DNA from: Clostridiales bacterium
Lineage (GTDB): Bacteria > Bacillota > Clostridia > Oscillospirales > Acutalibacteraceae
Assembly: GCA_019418545.1 (NCBI GenBank)
Contig: DYBQ01000001.1
Location: 62,001-126,000 of the forward strand
Length of the DNA stretch: 64,000 nt
Direction of reading: 5' to 3'
The position numbers were made by a program, and so were the translations under genes. How positions within the stretch are numbered: position 1 is the stretch's first letter; the number at the start of each line of letters is the position of its first letter. Below are positions 35,070 through 44,125 of this stretch, one piece after another. The notes below the pieces were generated by a model. The model worked only from the letters and a program-made list of their open reading frames with translations. It was not told the DNA's origin and searched no databases.

Positions 35070-37349
35070 TTACATGTTTCTTAGACGTTTGATAATTCTC
35101 GGTCCTAAGAGAGATTTGCGGCCCTGTGTACGGGTCGTGCGCACTGCTTTTTTCAGTGCTTCTTCATCACCAATCATCACAAGCTTTTTCTTGGCACGGG
35201 TGATTCCTGTATAGTACAACGGCTTTGTCAGCATCGGACCATACGAAGAACTTACCGGAAAGATACAACAGGGAAACTCACAGCCCTGAGAGCTGTGTAC
35301 GGTAATTGCATAAGCCAATTCTACATTTTTCATATCATTGCTGTCATAGGTCAACACCTCATTTTTAGAATCGAATAGGATACATACCCGAACGCCGTCA
35401 TCATCTTTCAGGATTTCCTGAACAGTACCGAGGTCACCGTTGATGACTGCCTCCGTGTTTTTGCGCTGAATTACGCGGTCGCCTGCCATGAAAGTCTGGT
35501 GGTTCACCTCATAGAAAGGCTTGCCATCGGTTTTCGGATTGACAGCCGCTTGAATCTCTACATTCACACGGTTCTTGCAAAGATACCCGGTCGGCGTACC
35601 TTTATCGTAGTGTGTGGGAGTCAGAACGATTGTGCCTTGCATCCCGTATTGCGCCACACCTTTGCGGTACTCCTCCACGATAGTCTTCATGATTTTATCA
35701 GCTTCGGTCTTTTCGTCCGGGTCAGTCACCGAGATGAAGTTGAACTCATCGTCAAACCTCAAGTTTCGGGTCATGCCGGAATACGCACGGTTCTCGCGGA
35801 TTTTAATGGATGCGTCCGTAATGGTAGAGGTACTCCCCTGCCGATAGTTGACATCGAGGCGCACAGTCTTGATAACGCCGCACTCAATCAAATCGCGAAG
35901 CACATCGCCACGGGAAACCGGAGCAAGCTGGTCAGTATCACCGAGCAGAACGATTCTCGTAGAGGGACTGTTCAGAACGGCATCTACTGCAAAAGCAAAG
36001 AGATGTTCACCGACCATACTCATCTCATCAATACCCACGAACCCGCAAATCCTGCACTCGCCTTGTGCCTTGAATCCGCTCGGATTATCCGCAGGAACAA
36101 GACCGCAGGCTTTGTGAATCGTTGCCGAGTTCATACCGGTGCTTTCTGCCATACGTTTAGCGGCAAGACCCGTAGGAGCCATCAAAAGGATATGCTCACT
36201 CGGCCATACCTTATGGTACACATCCATGATAGCCAGAAGACAGGTCGTCTTACCAGTACCGGGACCGCCCGTAACAATCGAGATTCGATATTTGAGGTTC
36301 TTGACCGCCTCTGCCTGACGCGGAGAGAGAATGATAGAGTTCTCTTTCTGCCACTCGAGAAAGGCGTTTTCTATTTCCTTTTCCTTCGTAGGCATTTCAT
36401 TTGCGAGAGCCGCGACCTTCGCCGCCATACCTCTTTCAGCAATGAAATCCGTCTTGTCGTAGTAGTACCGGCCTTGTCGGACGATATCATAATCAGCCGC
36501 CGTTTTCGCAACAGCATCCGCAATCGTCTCATCCGACAGTTCCGGCACGAGGGCTTTAAGCTGCAAGAGCATCGCACTGCCCTCGGCACACATATTTCCG
36601 GTCTTACTGCAAGTCCTTTTCTGTGCTTCGATAGTCGCGGCACGAAGTCTGCGTTCGGAATCCGGCTCCTCGCCCATCGACATTGCGATATGGTCTGTGG
36701 TCGAAAAGCCCAGCAGACGAACCAGCTTATAAGGCTCGCTTTTGAGAACCGTAGTTGCCTCATCGCCGTACGCTTCCACGATTTGGTTGATGACCGATAC
36801 CTCCAACTCAGCCTTTCCCAGAAGAATCTGGACATCGGCACGCACCAATGCAGACAAGCATGCGGCATTGATGTTTCCGAGCATCTGTTCGGTCATTTTC
36901 GGAATATCCCGGAGTCTGCGCGGTTTATGAGCGCAGATATCAAGGGTCTCGTCTCCGAATTTATTATAAATGGTCTCGGCAGTGACCTTGCCGACACCCT
37001 TACTGCTGTTCATCAGGAACTTGATGATTTCCGCTCTGGTTTCGGGCATCGACTCGGATGCCTTCTCCGCAACGAAAATCTTCTCGTCTCCTTTTGTGCC
37101 ATGCGTATCCTTCTCCCAATGCCCTTCCAGATTAAAGGAAATCTTACCAAGCAGTTTGGCTGGCAAGTGATAGGAGGACACCTTGAACAGTGCCGTCGTC
37201 CCATATTTCTGGATATTATCGGGGAACGCTTCTGCCTGTTTCGTATAGTTTGCCGTGAACAAGCAGACAGAATACGCATTTTTCGTGTCGTGTACAACGC
37301 GCATCACCTTGTTGACACTGCACTTATTGATTTTGACTACTCCGTTCAT
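35070..37349 (-). CDS. RecD2-like SF1B helicase (copy 1)
   Basis: The 759-residue protein is a RecD2/TraA-type 5'-3' helicase. Walker A is VTGGPGTGKTTC near residue 350, and motif II is VGIDEMSMVG near 436. LLGDTDQLAPVSRGDVLRDL and the late YAITVHSSQGCEFPC motif match the family. The N-terminal part includes a helix-hairpin-helix region (VGKVTAETIYNKFGD). It is diverged from the second copy at 60915-63362, so the element carries two. It follows a small gene in its own operon. Confidence 0.9.
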   Translation of the reverse strand: MNGVVKINKCSVNKVMRVVHDTKNAYSVCLFTANYTKQAEAFPDNIQKYGTTALFKVSSYHLPAKLLGKISFNLEGHWEKDTHGTKGDEKIFVAEKASESMPETRAEIIKFLMNSSKGVGKVTAETIYNKFGDETLDICAHKPRRLRDIPKMTEQMLGNINAACLSALVRADVQILLGKAELEVSVINQIVEAYGDEATTVLKSEPYKLVRLLGFSTTDHIAMSMGEEPDSERRLRAATIEAQKRTCSKTGNMCAEGSAMLLQLKALVPELSDETIADAVAKTAADYDIVRQGRYYYDKTDFIAERGMAAKVAALANEMPTKEKEIENAFLEWQKENSIILSPRQAEAVKNLKYRISIVTGGPGTGKTTCLLAIMDVYHKVWPSEHILLMAPTGLAAKRMAESTGMNSATIHKACGLVPADNPSGFKAQGECRICGFVGIDEMSMVGEHLFAFAVDAVLNSPSTRIVLLGDTDQLAPVSRGDVLRDLIECGVIKTVRLDVNYRQGSTSTITDASIKIRENRAYSGMTRNLRFDDEFNFISVTDPDEKTEADKIMKTIVEEYRKGVAQYGMQGTIVLTPTHYDKGTPTGYLCKNRVNVEIQAAVNPKTDGKPFYEVNHQTFMAGDRVIQRKNTEAVINGDLGTVQEILKDDDGVRVCILFDSKNEVLTYDSNDMKNVELAYAITVHSSQGCEFPCCIFPVSSSYGPMLTKPLYYTGITRAKKKLVMIGDEEALKKAVRTTRTQGRKSLLGPRIIKRLRNM

Positions 37350-37370
37350 ACAAAAATACTCCTATTATCG

Positions 37371-37832
37371 TTAGCTGCTCAACACCTCCAAGCAATGTGG
37401 GTAATCCAGACGCATGATGTTCCCGGCAATGCCATTCTCCTGAATGTCATCGACCGAAATCATGTATGCGGATACATCCGAACTGTACTTGTAGTAGTTC
37501 CAGACACTGTTCGCGTCAGAATTCTTCGTGACAACATCCGATGGGAAATGCATCCACATCGCATTCTCTCTTGCCAGAAGGAAATACTGACCCGGACCGT
37601 ATTTCCGGATTTTCTTAACGCAGCCTGTGATTTCTCTGTCGTAGCTTTGAACACCATCACAGCACCGCGACACGATTTGCTCCAAAGCTCCGAGAACTGT
37701 TTTCTCATCCTTCAAAGCACCGGTCAATGGTTTCAGCATCTTGTGTTCCATCGCCTTCTCCACCGTTTCAGCGTCATTTGTTCGTCGCTGCTCGGCAGAA
37801 TTTCTGTTTATAGTTGTGATTTCATTTTTCAT
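37371..37832 (-). CDS. Hypothetical protein (153 aa)
   Basis: A 153-residue soluble protein with AAAAGGAG upstream. A helical N-terminus precedes a beta-rich centre (GPGQYFLLARENAMWMHFPS). No family recognised. It is the first gene of the operon whose second gene is RecD2-like, 21 bases downstream, so it may act with the helicase. The leader contains a terminator-like attenuator. Confidence 0.7.
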   Translation of the reverse strand: MKNEITTINRNSAEQRRTNDAETVEKAMEHKMLKPLTGALKDEKTVLGALEQIVSRCCDGVQSYDREITGCVKKIRKYGPGQYFLLARENAMWMHFPSDVVTKNSDANSVWNYYKYSSDVSAYMISVDDIQENGIAGNIMRLDYPHCLEVLSS

Positions 37833-37855
37833 TGATTTATCGCTCCTTTTCGATG

Positions 37856-37890
37856 AAAAAAGCAGCCATCCGAATACGGACAGCTGCTTT
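37856..37890 (-). terminator. Leader attenuator of the 153-aa/RecD2-like operon
   Basis: AGCAGC-TGTCCG and CGGATG-GCTGCT form a stem, followed by TTTTTTC. It sits between promoter P2 and the first start codon, so it can stop transcription before the operon is read. Confidence 0.75.
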
Positions 37891-37974
37891 TACACAGATT
37901 GTTAATTTGTACGAGCCTTTTTTTGCAAAGACCCCGAATTTTGCTCGGGTAATGTTATCTATCGTACATTTACT

Positions 37975-38002
37975 ATTCTACGCAACTCGCAAGGCGCGTC
38001 AA
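37975..38002 (-). promoter_or_regulatory. Promoter P2
   Basis: TTGACG, 16 bp and TAGAAT on the minus strand, core TGCGAGTTGC. The -35 box overlaps the TGA stop of the DUF2325 gene. The conserved leader word TGTACGATAGATAACATT follows. Confidence 0.85.
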
Positions 38003-39693
38003 CTAAAAATCTCTTCCAGTTGCTCACACATACTCTGCTCGATGCGGGGAATAGACGCCACATTCGGGATGTAGCAGAACGGAACATCATAGCGGTTGCA
38101 AATGGTCTTTCCTTTATTATATAGAGCGTGAGAGCAGGAATCGACCTTGAACATCACGATATCGGCGTTCTGAATCTGCTGGTCACAGGTCCCAAGCATA
38201 TCCTTTGCGACCAAAGACGCATCGGGATGCGCTACCTGAAACTTCTTCATCAAATTCTCGTTGCCGCCGACGATAACGACCGTGTGCTGTTTTAGTAGAG
38301 CATCGAGTGCCGCAGCATAGTCTTTTGCTTGTACTTGTTGTACAGGTTCCTGTCTTTCTTCCTCGGCCTCACACACTACCTCTGCCTCTTCCGGTTCCGG
38401 AATACGCTCCATCAACTCATCGATTTCCTTGTACGCCGTTTCCAACTTACTGGTAAGGGCGTTTTCGCGCTTCTTGCTCTGGATGAGTTTTTGTTCAGCG
38501 GCGTTTTCGGCTTCGATGGCTCGGGCGGCATCGGCTTTTGCCTTATCGAGCATCTTTTCCAGTTCCTCGATTTTCTTCATGAGTTTTTCGGAATCGGAAT
38601 TTTTTGTATTACCGAAAAGAGAATCCGAGAGCGAACTCTGAATTTCTTCCTTGTATGCCTCACTCAGATTTCGGAACGACAGATACACCGGCACCATCAT
38701 ATTATAAAGGTTGATGAGCTCGATGGTCGCAAGACCCGAATCCTCATCCGCCTTAATGTTGCCTTTCTCATCGACCTTGATATGCCCATCATCAATCAGC
38801 GAGAACATATCCCCGAACTTCACTTTCCCGTCCATTTCTTTCGTAAAGTTCAAACTCTTGGCGACAGCTTTCTGGGCATCAAGGAACTTCTGCTTCGTGA
38901 TGGTCTTGTCGTAGTTGGAACAGTTCGAGACACCGGCATCCAGCATTGCCAGCCCGCTCAACAGTTCAGAATGGCAATGTACACCGTAATCCGAGTACGA
39001 GAAGATAGTATCCTGCGTACAGGTCCCATCCTCGTTCTCTACAGGGATAGTTCTGGTCCGGGACCCCTGCATAGCGGCAGTTTCAAAATCCGAAAAATTC
39101 TTCTGAATTGAAATTCCGTACTTCATGAGAACCTTCTGCTGGTCCGACATCGGGCTGGTGTTCTTCCGCGTCGAATTGATTTGCGAGAACACTTCACTGA
39201 GTCTTTCAAAGGATTTCCGGTTTTGCGGCAGGTAGCTTTCGGGGCTTGCCAGAAGATAGATAGCGAAAACCGCAACATTGCCAAGGTCACTGCCCCAGGT
39301 ATCCTTGATATACTTGAACGGCAGCTTGGCCGTCGGGTCAGCCATACGCCGATATAATCCGCTGACAACATCAGCCGTGCTCGCATATTCTTTGCCGAAC
39401 AGCGACAGGAGTTTCGCATAGTCAGCCTCCTTATCGCCGTACATCAGCTGATAGATGACTGCCGTGATTTTCATGGCATCCGGTCTTTTGGCATAGTTGG
39501 CGTTTGTCACGCCGTAAATCAGGTCTTCGTCAATGAGTTTTTTGGCACAGCGGCGGTAACATAAGTCCCGCTCATACTCTTCCAAGAACCGTTTCTTGGG
39601 TGCGCCGGTAGATTTGCTGATATCGGAGCCTATGACACTGCACCAAATCGGGTCAAAAATCACAGAATCCTCGTGCTTAAACATATTGAACAT
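37999..39693 (-). CDS. Coiled-coil protein with C-terminal DUF2325 domain
   Basis: The 564-residue protein has a globular N-terminal part of unknown type, a long coiled coil (about residues 350-425, EKLMKKIEELEKMLDKAKAD) and a C-terminal DUF2325 domain. The latter starts at HTVVIVGGNENLMKKF, continues with ADIVMFKVDSCSHALYNKGK and ends near VPFCYIPN. DUF2325 proteins are small and of unknown function; a fusion to a coiled coil is unusual. It has its own promoter and leader attenuator. GGAG is seven bases before the ATG. Confidence 0.7.
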   Translation of the reverse strand: MFNMFKHEDSVIFDPIWCSVIGSDISKSTGAPKKRFLEEYERDLCYRRCAKKLIDEDLIYGVTNANYAKRPDAMKITAVIYQLMYGDKEADYAKLLSLFGKEYASTADVVSGLYRRMADPTAKLPFKYIKDTWGSDLGNVAVFAIYLLASPESYLPQNRKSFERLSEVFSQINSTRKNTSPMSDQQKVLMKYGISIQKNFSDFETAAMQGSRTRTIPVENEDGTCTQDTIFSYSDYGVHCHSELLSGLAMLDAGVSNCSNYDKTITKQKFLDAQKAVAKSLNFTKEMDGKVKFGDMFSLIDDGHIKVDEKGNIKADEDSGLATIELINLYNMMVPVYLSFRNLSEAYKEEIQSSLSDSLFGNTKNSDSEKLMKKIEELEKMLDKAKADAARAIEAENAAEQKLIQSKKRENALTSKLETAYKEIDELMERIPEPEEAEVVCEAEEERQEPVQQVQAKDYAAALDALLKQHTVVIVGGNENLMKKFQVAHPDASLVAKDMLGTCDQQIQNADIVMFKVDSCSHALYNKGKTICNRYDVPFCYIPNVASIPRIEQSMCEQLEEIFS

Positions 39694-39709
39694 ACATTTT
39701 CTCCTTTCA

Positions 39710-39746
39710 AAAAAGAAAAAACCGCACGGTATAGTGACCGCACGGC
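39710..39746 (-). terminator. Leader attenuator of the DUF2325 gene
   Basis: CCGTGCGGT and ACCGTGCGG pair around a short loop, then TTTTTTCTTTTTT, all between promoter P3 and the start at 39693. Confidence 0.8.
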
Positions 39747-39793
39747 AGAATTGTGAATCGTTAGTATAACATGGTATCTATGTTACATTTTCT

Positions 39794-39821
39794 ATTCTAT
39801 TCAACTCGCACAGATACGCAA
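39794..39821 (-). promoter_or_regulatory. Promoter P3
   Basis: TTGCGT, 16 bp with TGCGAGTTGA, TAGAAT on the minus strand. The following leader has a GTAACATAGATACCATGTTA hairpin in place of the usual GTACGATAGATA word. Confidence 0.8.
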
Positions 39822-39831
39822 GCCAACAAAA

Positions 39832-39863
39832 AGAAAAAGCCCGTCCTTGCTTAAGGGACGAGC
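39832..39863 (-). terminator. Terminator of the small membrane protein gene
   Basis: GCTCGTCCCTT and AAGGACGGGC form a stem followed by TTTTTC on the minus strand, after the stop at 39929. Confidence 0.8.
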
Positions 39864-39928
39864 ATATATGGGATAGGAGTTTGAAATGGAAGATAACGTG
39901 GTATTAAAAGGAGTTGCCTGGGTGGGAA

Positions 39929-40249
39929 TTACTGCTTCTTGTCTTCGTCTTTCTTTTCGAAGTCAGAAGACTTCTTGACGTGTGCATCGTAAGCCTTCTT
40001 GAACTTACGAGTGCGGGTCAGCAGATAGACGGGGATAACGAAGGAAAGCAGGATGTTGATGGTGGCGAACAGGATGGTCTTCACTGCCGGGATAATCAGC
40101 TTCGTGAGCAGGAAGAAGCAGCCCGTAAACATCAGAGCCACGAGAACGACAGCTGTGAGAATAGCAGCGGCCGTGATGGCTATGTTGACAAAGTTGACGG
40201 TCTTGGCGGACTTAACGGACTTGGCATTGCTATTGATAGTCTTATTCAT
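39929..40249 (-). CDS. Two-helix membrane protein (106 aa)
   Basis: Two hydrophobic segments (about residues 22-48 and 52-78) and a basic then mixed-charge C-terminal tail (RKFKKAYDAHVKKSSDFEKK). AGGAGGTTGC lies before the ATG at 40249. No family recognised. It is the second gene after promoter P4. Confidence 0.7.
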   Translation of the reverse strand: MNKTINSNAKSVKSAKTVNFVNIAITAAAILTAVVLVALMFTGCFFLLTKLIIPAVKTILFATINILLSFVIPVYLLTRTRKFKKAYDAHVKKSSDFEKKDEDKKQ

Positions 40250-40374
40250 GATGCAACCTCCTAATGGTGCAGAACAAGGTGGTCAAGGACGGATTCCAAG
40301 ACCAACTGAAATAATTGAAAGAGCATAGCGGTTATGCTCAGTGCCGGGATGAATGTTCGTACTATGATTGGGGT

Positions 40375-40668
40375 TCAGATTCTCTCACATTTGTTCCAAG
40401 TATACTGTCCATAGTCATCGCCAGGCTCAAATACCGGAATTTCGTCTACCCACTCACCCTGGATGCGGGTAGTCTTTGTGACCTTGTCGGCAAACTCTGC
40501 AAAAGAAATCCTATGCAGGCATTCACCTTCGGGCTTCTCGAAAAGACTCAGCATATGCCGTTTCACACTGGCGTATACCATGTCATCCGCAGAAATGCCC
40601 ATCATAGAATAGGGGTCGATTGCGTTGCGAACCAGTTCGACTGCTTCGCAGGTGGATATGTTACTCAC
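40375..40668 (-). CDS. Hypothetical protein (97 aa)
   Basis: A 97-residue protein with a GTG start at 40668, seven bases after GGAG. It is mostly helical (AVELVRNAIDPYSM, then YASVKRHMLSLFEK). No family recognised. A 280-base leader with an attenuator separates it from promoter P4. Confidence 0.65.
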   Translation of the reverse strand: MSNISTCEAVELVRNAIDPYSMMGISADDMVYASVKRHMLSLFEKPEGECLHRISFAEFADKVTKTTRIQGEWVDEIPVFEPGDDYGQYTWNKCERI

Positions 40669-40795
40669 GATAGTTCTCCTTTCTAAGAGATTTGAGATTC
40701 ATCGGCGGTAAAAGGAAAGACTCTTACCGGCCATCGTACATGCGAGGATTATATATAAACAGCACACAACGGACATTGGTGCTGGAAATTCTGCA

Positions 40796-40836
40796 ACAAA
40801 AAAGCGGGCTCCCTGATTTCTCAGGAAGTCCGCTTG
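40796..40836 (-). terminator. Leader attenuator before the 97-aa gene
   Basis: AAGCGGACTTCCTGA and TCAGGGAGCCCGCTT form a long stem with TTTTTTG after it. It lies between P4 and the gene. Confidence 0.8.
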
Positions 40837-40950
40837 AAGCAGCTTGTAAATAATGGAAGAACTACGAACGACCGGATTGGTTCCGGAGGACAACTTACAA
40901 AACCGCAAGTCGTAACTCGTAGGTGAAATGCTATCTATTAACTAATTCCC

Positions 40951-40978
40951 ATTATAGGCGGTTCGCATATCGCGTCAA
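40951..40978 (-). promoter_or_regulatory. Promoter P4
   Basis: TTGACG, 16 bp with TGCGAACCGC, and a perfect TATAAT. A leader of about 280 bases follows, longer than at the other promoters of this family. Confidence 0.85.
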
Positions 40979-41002
40979 CACCTTTACTGAGGATTTTTGA
41001 AA

Positions 41003-42184
41003 TTATTTATTCGCTGCTTTCAGAGTGAAAATTCGGCTTGATTCCTTCTGCGGAATGAGGCAGTCATTGTACGCTTTCGGGTAAAGTGCTTCCAGCTTCT
41101 TCATATCGACTCCGGCACGGCTCATACGCGGCGCATATTTCAGCAGCCACCGCGTTCCGTCCAGACCGGTCGTTTCTGCCAAAATACTCGTACCCATCGC
41201 AGCAGCAATCGGGACAATCATATCCTTGCACTGTTTGTCGAGCGCTTCAAAGGTCGTCCTTGCAGCATCACGCTCAGCACGTACCTTACTGTACTTGGAA
41301 CAGATATCGGCAAAAGACTTATCCAGCACCTTCGAGGGAGCCTTCTTGTCGGCATCTCCCGCATACTTGTGAATCGTATCGAGCGCAGCCTCAGGTTCAC
41401 CGAGCGGTACGGGAGGAAAATGCGGAAGCACATTGCCCATCCAGAAATCTTCACAGCCCTGAATGATACGCATTTCCTCATCGAGGTCGCGTTTAATCGT
41501 GTTCGCAATAAGCGTGTCACGGTCAAACATGCAGACCACAACGCATTCCCAGACACCGAGAATCGCCATGTAGGTACGGACCTGATAGATGTAGGGAATC
41601 GGGATATTGCCGTTTTCCCATGCAGCCTTGTTGAACGGGCTCGTTGTCTTAATTTCCACAAGGCAATAAGACCCATCAGGCTTACGCATCATACGGTCGA
41701 TGTTCGCAGTGATGTAGGGTCTGCCGGGCATTGCATAGATGTTCGTGTCGGTGATGATATCGTTGTACGGATACTTCTCAGAAAGCCACGCATCTACATA
41801 CTCCTCAGAGATATGCCCCCACAGCTTGTTCAGGCGGGATGCGGAACTCTCCTCCTCCGGTACAGCAGGAACCTTGCCGGTCTTTGCGTAGTACAAGTCA
41901 AGGTTCGTCTTGAAATGATTCTCGCCAAAGATAGCGGAGATATCCGAGCCGCCAAGATGGTCAGCGCGGCGTGCCTGCCACTGGTCTTCCGTCAAGGTAC
42001 TGGCATCGACCTCGATATCAGGACCCTGATAGTTGTCCGGGTCACAGAAAGCAACTGCTTCCGGGGTCGCCATTGCCATCGCCTCATTGTAGAGGTTTTT
42101 TGTGTGTTCCGTCTTGATTTCCCAATACGGAAGATGCTGAGCGCAACCGGCGCTCGATTTGTTTGTGCCGTCATAGCTTGCCAT
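41003..42184 (-). CDS. YqaJ-type recombination exonuclease
   Basis: The 393-residue protein has the YqaJ (viral recombinase) PD-(D/E)XK fold. The N-terminal core is RADHLGGSDISAIFGENHF near residues 41-59, and the catalytic pattern has a conserved D in ITANIDRMMRKPDG followed by EIKTTSPF near residue 176. The YIYQVRTYMAILGV segment closes the fold. Phage members are 5'-3' exonucleases partnered with an annealing protein. A candidate partner is encoded at 47316-48263. GGAG precedes the ATG by ten bases. Confidence 0.85.
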   Translation of the reverse strand: MASYDGTNKSSAGCAQHLPYWEIKTEHTKNLYNEAMAMATPEAVAFCDPDNYQGPDIEVDASTLTEDQWQARRADHLGGSDISAIFGENHFKTNLDLYYAKTGKVPAVPEEESSASRLNKLWGHISEEYVDAWLSEKYPYNDIITDTNIYAMPGRPYITANIDRMMRKPDGSYCLVEIKTTSPFNKAAWENGNIPIPYIYQVRTYMAILGVWECVVVCMFDRDTLIANTIKRDLDEEMRIIQGCEDFWMGNVLPHFPPVPLGEPEAALDTIHKYAGDADKKAPSKVLDKSFADICSKYSKVRAERDAARTTFEALDKQCKDMIVPIAAAMGTSILAETTGLDGTRWLLKYAPRMSRAGVDMKKLEALYPKAYNDCLIPQKESSRIFTLKAANK

Positions 42185-42215
42185 GGTGAGCAAACTCCTT
42201 TCATTGTTGATGTAT

Positions 42216-42284
42216 TCAGCGGGTCAGACCGTACAGAAGAATTGCTGCGACTAAAAGCCTAAACAGGTTTCGAGGCTTAATCAT
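42216..42284 (-). CDS. 22-aa membrane peptide
   Basis: The frame MIKPRNLFRLLVAAILLYGL ends in TR and has AAGGAGG at good distance. Its ATG overlaps the TGA stop of the upstream gene by one base. It encodes a single short hydrophobic helix after a basic start. It may be a real micro-protein or only a coupling device. Confidence 0.4.
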   Translation of the reverse strand: MIKPRNLFRLLVAAILLYGLTR

Positions 42285-43483
42285 CACATATCCTCCTTGC
42301 CGGGCATATCCATGGTGCTCCAGAGCGTCCGAGCGCAACGCGCAACGCAATCCGCAGCGGTGAAAATCTTCTTGGCGTCCTGTGCATGGTTACGGACAAC
42401 CGCCGCATACGCTTCACAGACCGACAGGTAGATATCCATTGCCGTCACATTGCCACTGGCGTGCCACATATCGTATGCGGCCAGTGCTTCGCGGGACTCT
42501 TCCTTCGGCATCCCGTACTTTGTCAGGACCCGAACAAGAGTTGCCTTGCCGTAGTTAATCGGAATCGTGCTCAGCTTCGAGATGTCAGTAGCGGCATCGT
42601 CGAAATACGCCAGCAGCGCAGTGAATGCGTTGCGGACACGGTCCTCGATATTATCACCGATATGCGGGATAGCGACCTCCTTCGCCATGGGTGCAATCAC
42701 GCCGCCCATATTGAAGGCAGGAATCAGCCGGACGGCGCTTTCCGCGACATCCGAACTAATCATCACGACCGCAGGTGCATAACCACGGCAGAGTTCCGGC
42801 GGCAGTTTCCGGAAAAACTGCTGCTTGTAAGCACTCAGGTCAATGACGACCTGCATCAGTTCATGGGATACATAGGCGCTGATGAACTCGTGGTCAGGCC
42901 AGTTCTGCGCCATATACTCGTCCATGATTTCGAGCAGTTCATCGTTGCTGATAGCGGCATACCGCCCGGAATGCACGGCACGAATCTTTTCGTGGCTGAA
43001 CTTGATACGCGTAGTACCTTTGCGTTCTGCGAGAATGAGGTTTAAAACCTCCTTCAAGCTGCCACGATTGTTCTTACGCAGCAACTCATAGCAGTTCATG
43101 CCAATCATGGCTCGTGAGCAGATGTTCCGGGTAGCGCTCTCCCCTACCGGCTTCTTACCGATAGAGGTCGTGAGGTTCAGACCCGCATGCTGCTGGGTAT
43201 CCAGAATCGCCTCCTCACTGACTTTCAGCTTCTTGGCGTATTCCGGGGCGCAAAGCGGCTCATCGTAACTCGCCTCGAACAGGATGTCCCGAATTCCTTC
43301 ATCGAGCCACTCCGTTTTGCTTGCATCCCATTTGCAGAAATCAACGAGTTCCTGATACTCACCTTCCTTGAAGGCTTTCTCAGACGCATCGTTGATAAAG
43401 AAATCTGGGTTCTGCACAGCAGGATTAACGGTGGCGGTGGAAGAAACGGTGGTGTTGGTAGCGGTCATTGTGTTGGTAGTCAT
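42284..43483 (-). CDS. Hypothetical protein upstream of the YqaJ exonuclease
   Basis: A 399-residue protein. The N-terminal 20 residues are a Thr/Ala-rich linker, followed by several helical segments. Words such as KIRAVHSGRYAAISNDELLE (about residue 165) and SHELMQVVIDLSAYKQQF stand out. No family recognised; its tight placement before the exonuclease hints at a DNA-processing role, by inference. GGAG precedes the ATG. Promoter P5 and an attenuator lie upstream. Confidence 0.65.
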   Translation of the reverse strand: MTTNTMTATNTTVSSTATVNPAVQNPDFFINDASEKAFKEGEYQELVDFCKWDASKTEWLDEGIRDILFEASYDEPLCAPEYAKKLKVSEEAILDTQQHAGLNLTTSIGKKPVGESATRNICSRAMIGMNCYELLRKNNRGSLKEVLNLILAERKGTTRIKFSHEKIRAVHSGRYAAISNDELLEIMDEYMAQNWPDHEFISAYVSHELMQVVIDLSAYKQQFFRKLPPELCRGYAPAVVMISSDVAESAVRLIPAFNMGGVIAPMAKEVAIPHIGDNIEDRVRNAFTALLAYFDDAATDISKLSTIPINYGKATLVRVLTKYGMPKEESREALAAYDMWHASGNVTAMDIYLSVCEAYAAVVRNHAQDAKKIFTAADCVARCARTLWSTMDMPGKEDM

Positions 43484-43515
43484 GGTATTTACTCTCCTTT
43501 TTGTGTGTTGAAACG

Positions 43516-43555
43516 CAAAAAGGGCGGACTTCCTGTGATTAGGAAGTCCGCCCTT
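43516..43555 (-). terminator. Leader attenuator of the exonuclease operon
   Basis: AAGGGCGGACTTCCT and AGGAAGTCCGCCCTT form a perfect 15-bp stem, then TTTTTGCG on the minus strand. It lies about 90 bases downstream of P5 and 30 bases before the start codon. Confidence 0.9.
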
Positions 43556-43628
43556 AAAGCGAAACTATGAATTGTTGTACGAAAGATGTTTTTCTTTCCG
43601 TGTGAATGTTATCTATCGTACATCTTTC

Positions 43629-43656
43629 ATTCTATGCAACTCGCACATTTGTGCAA
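43629..43656 (-). promoter_or_regulatory. Promoter P5
   Basis: TTGCAC, 16 bp with TGCGAGTTGC, TAGAAT. The transcript would start with GAAAGATGTACGATAGATAA, and GAAAGATGT can pair with ACATCTTTC about 30 bases later. Confidence 0.85.
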
Positions 43657-43664
43657 GTCTCTTT

Positions 43665-44117
43665 TCAATTTTCTGCGGTTTCCGGTGTTGCGTCAGTCTT
43701 CGGCGTCACGGTCACAAGGCAGGTATCCGAGAGTTTCCCGTCCTTCGTCGATACCGAAAGAAAAGTCGTGCCCTCAGACACACCGCAAATCGTACCGGCA
43801 TCCTCATCGTAGGTCGCAACCTTCTCATCCTCAACTGTCCAAACCAAGTCCAGTTTGTTGACCGCATTCACGACAAGGTCATTGTCCATGACTTTCGGGG
43901 TCGCCACATTGAATCCCACCGCCTGATTCTCGCCGACCGCCAGCTGAATGTTTCCGTTCAGAACGATTTGCGTGATATCTACCTTATTCTTCTGCGCGGC
44001 GTAAAAACTCGACGCGAGGATAAGCGCCGTCATAGCGATAAACGCCAAAACGATGACGACGGGATTTTTCAGAATATGGTTTTTCCCTGCCTTGTTCTTG
44101 CTATTTTTCGTAGCCAT
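43665..44117 (-). CDS. Membrane-anchored Ig-like (Big_2) domain protein
   Basis: The 150-residue protein has a basic N-terminus, one transmembrane helix (about residues 21-42) and an outer bacterial Ig-like domain (Big_2). The pattern LVWTVEDEKVATYDEDAGTI, then GVSEGTTFLSVS and a final TCLVTVTP is diagnostic. It probably faces the outside as a wall or surface protein. It is the last gene of the operon with the signal peptidase. Confidence 0.8.
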   Translation of the reverse strand: MATKNSKNKAGKNHILKNPVVIVLAFIAMTALILASSFYAAQKNKVDITQIVLNGNIQLAVGENQAVGFNVATPKVMDNDLVVNAVNKLDLVWTVEDEKVATYDEDAGTICGVSEGTTFLSVSTKDGKLSDTCLVTVTPKTDATPETAEN

Positions 44118-44125
44118 ATTATTTA

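Noticed and set aside
35499..37835. A 778-codon plus-strand frame opposite the RecD2-like gene
   Set aside because: The minus strand encodes intact helicase motifs; the plus-strand product has no recognisable domain.
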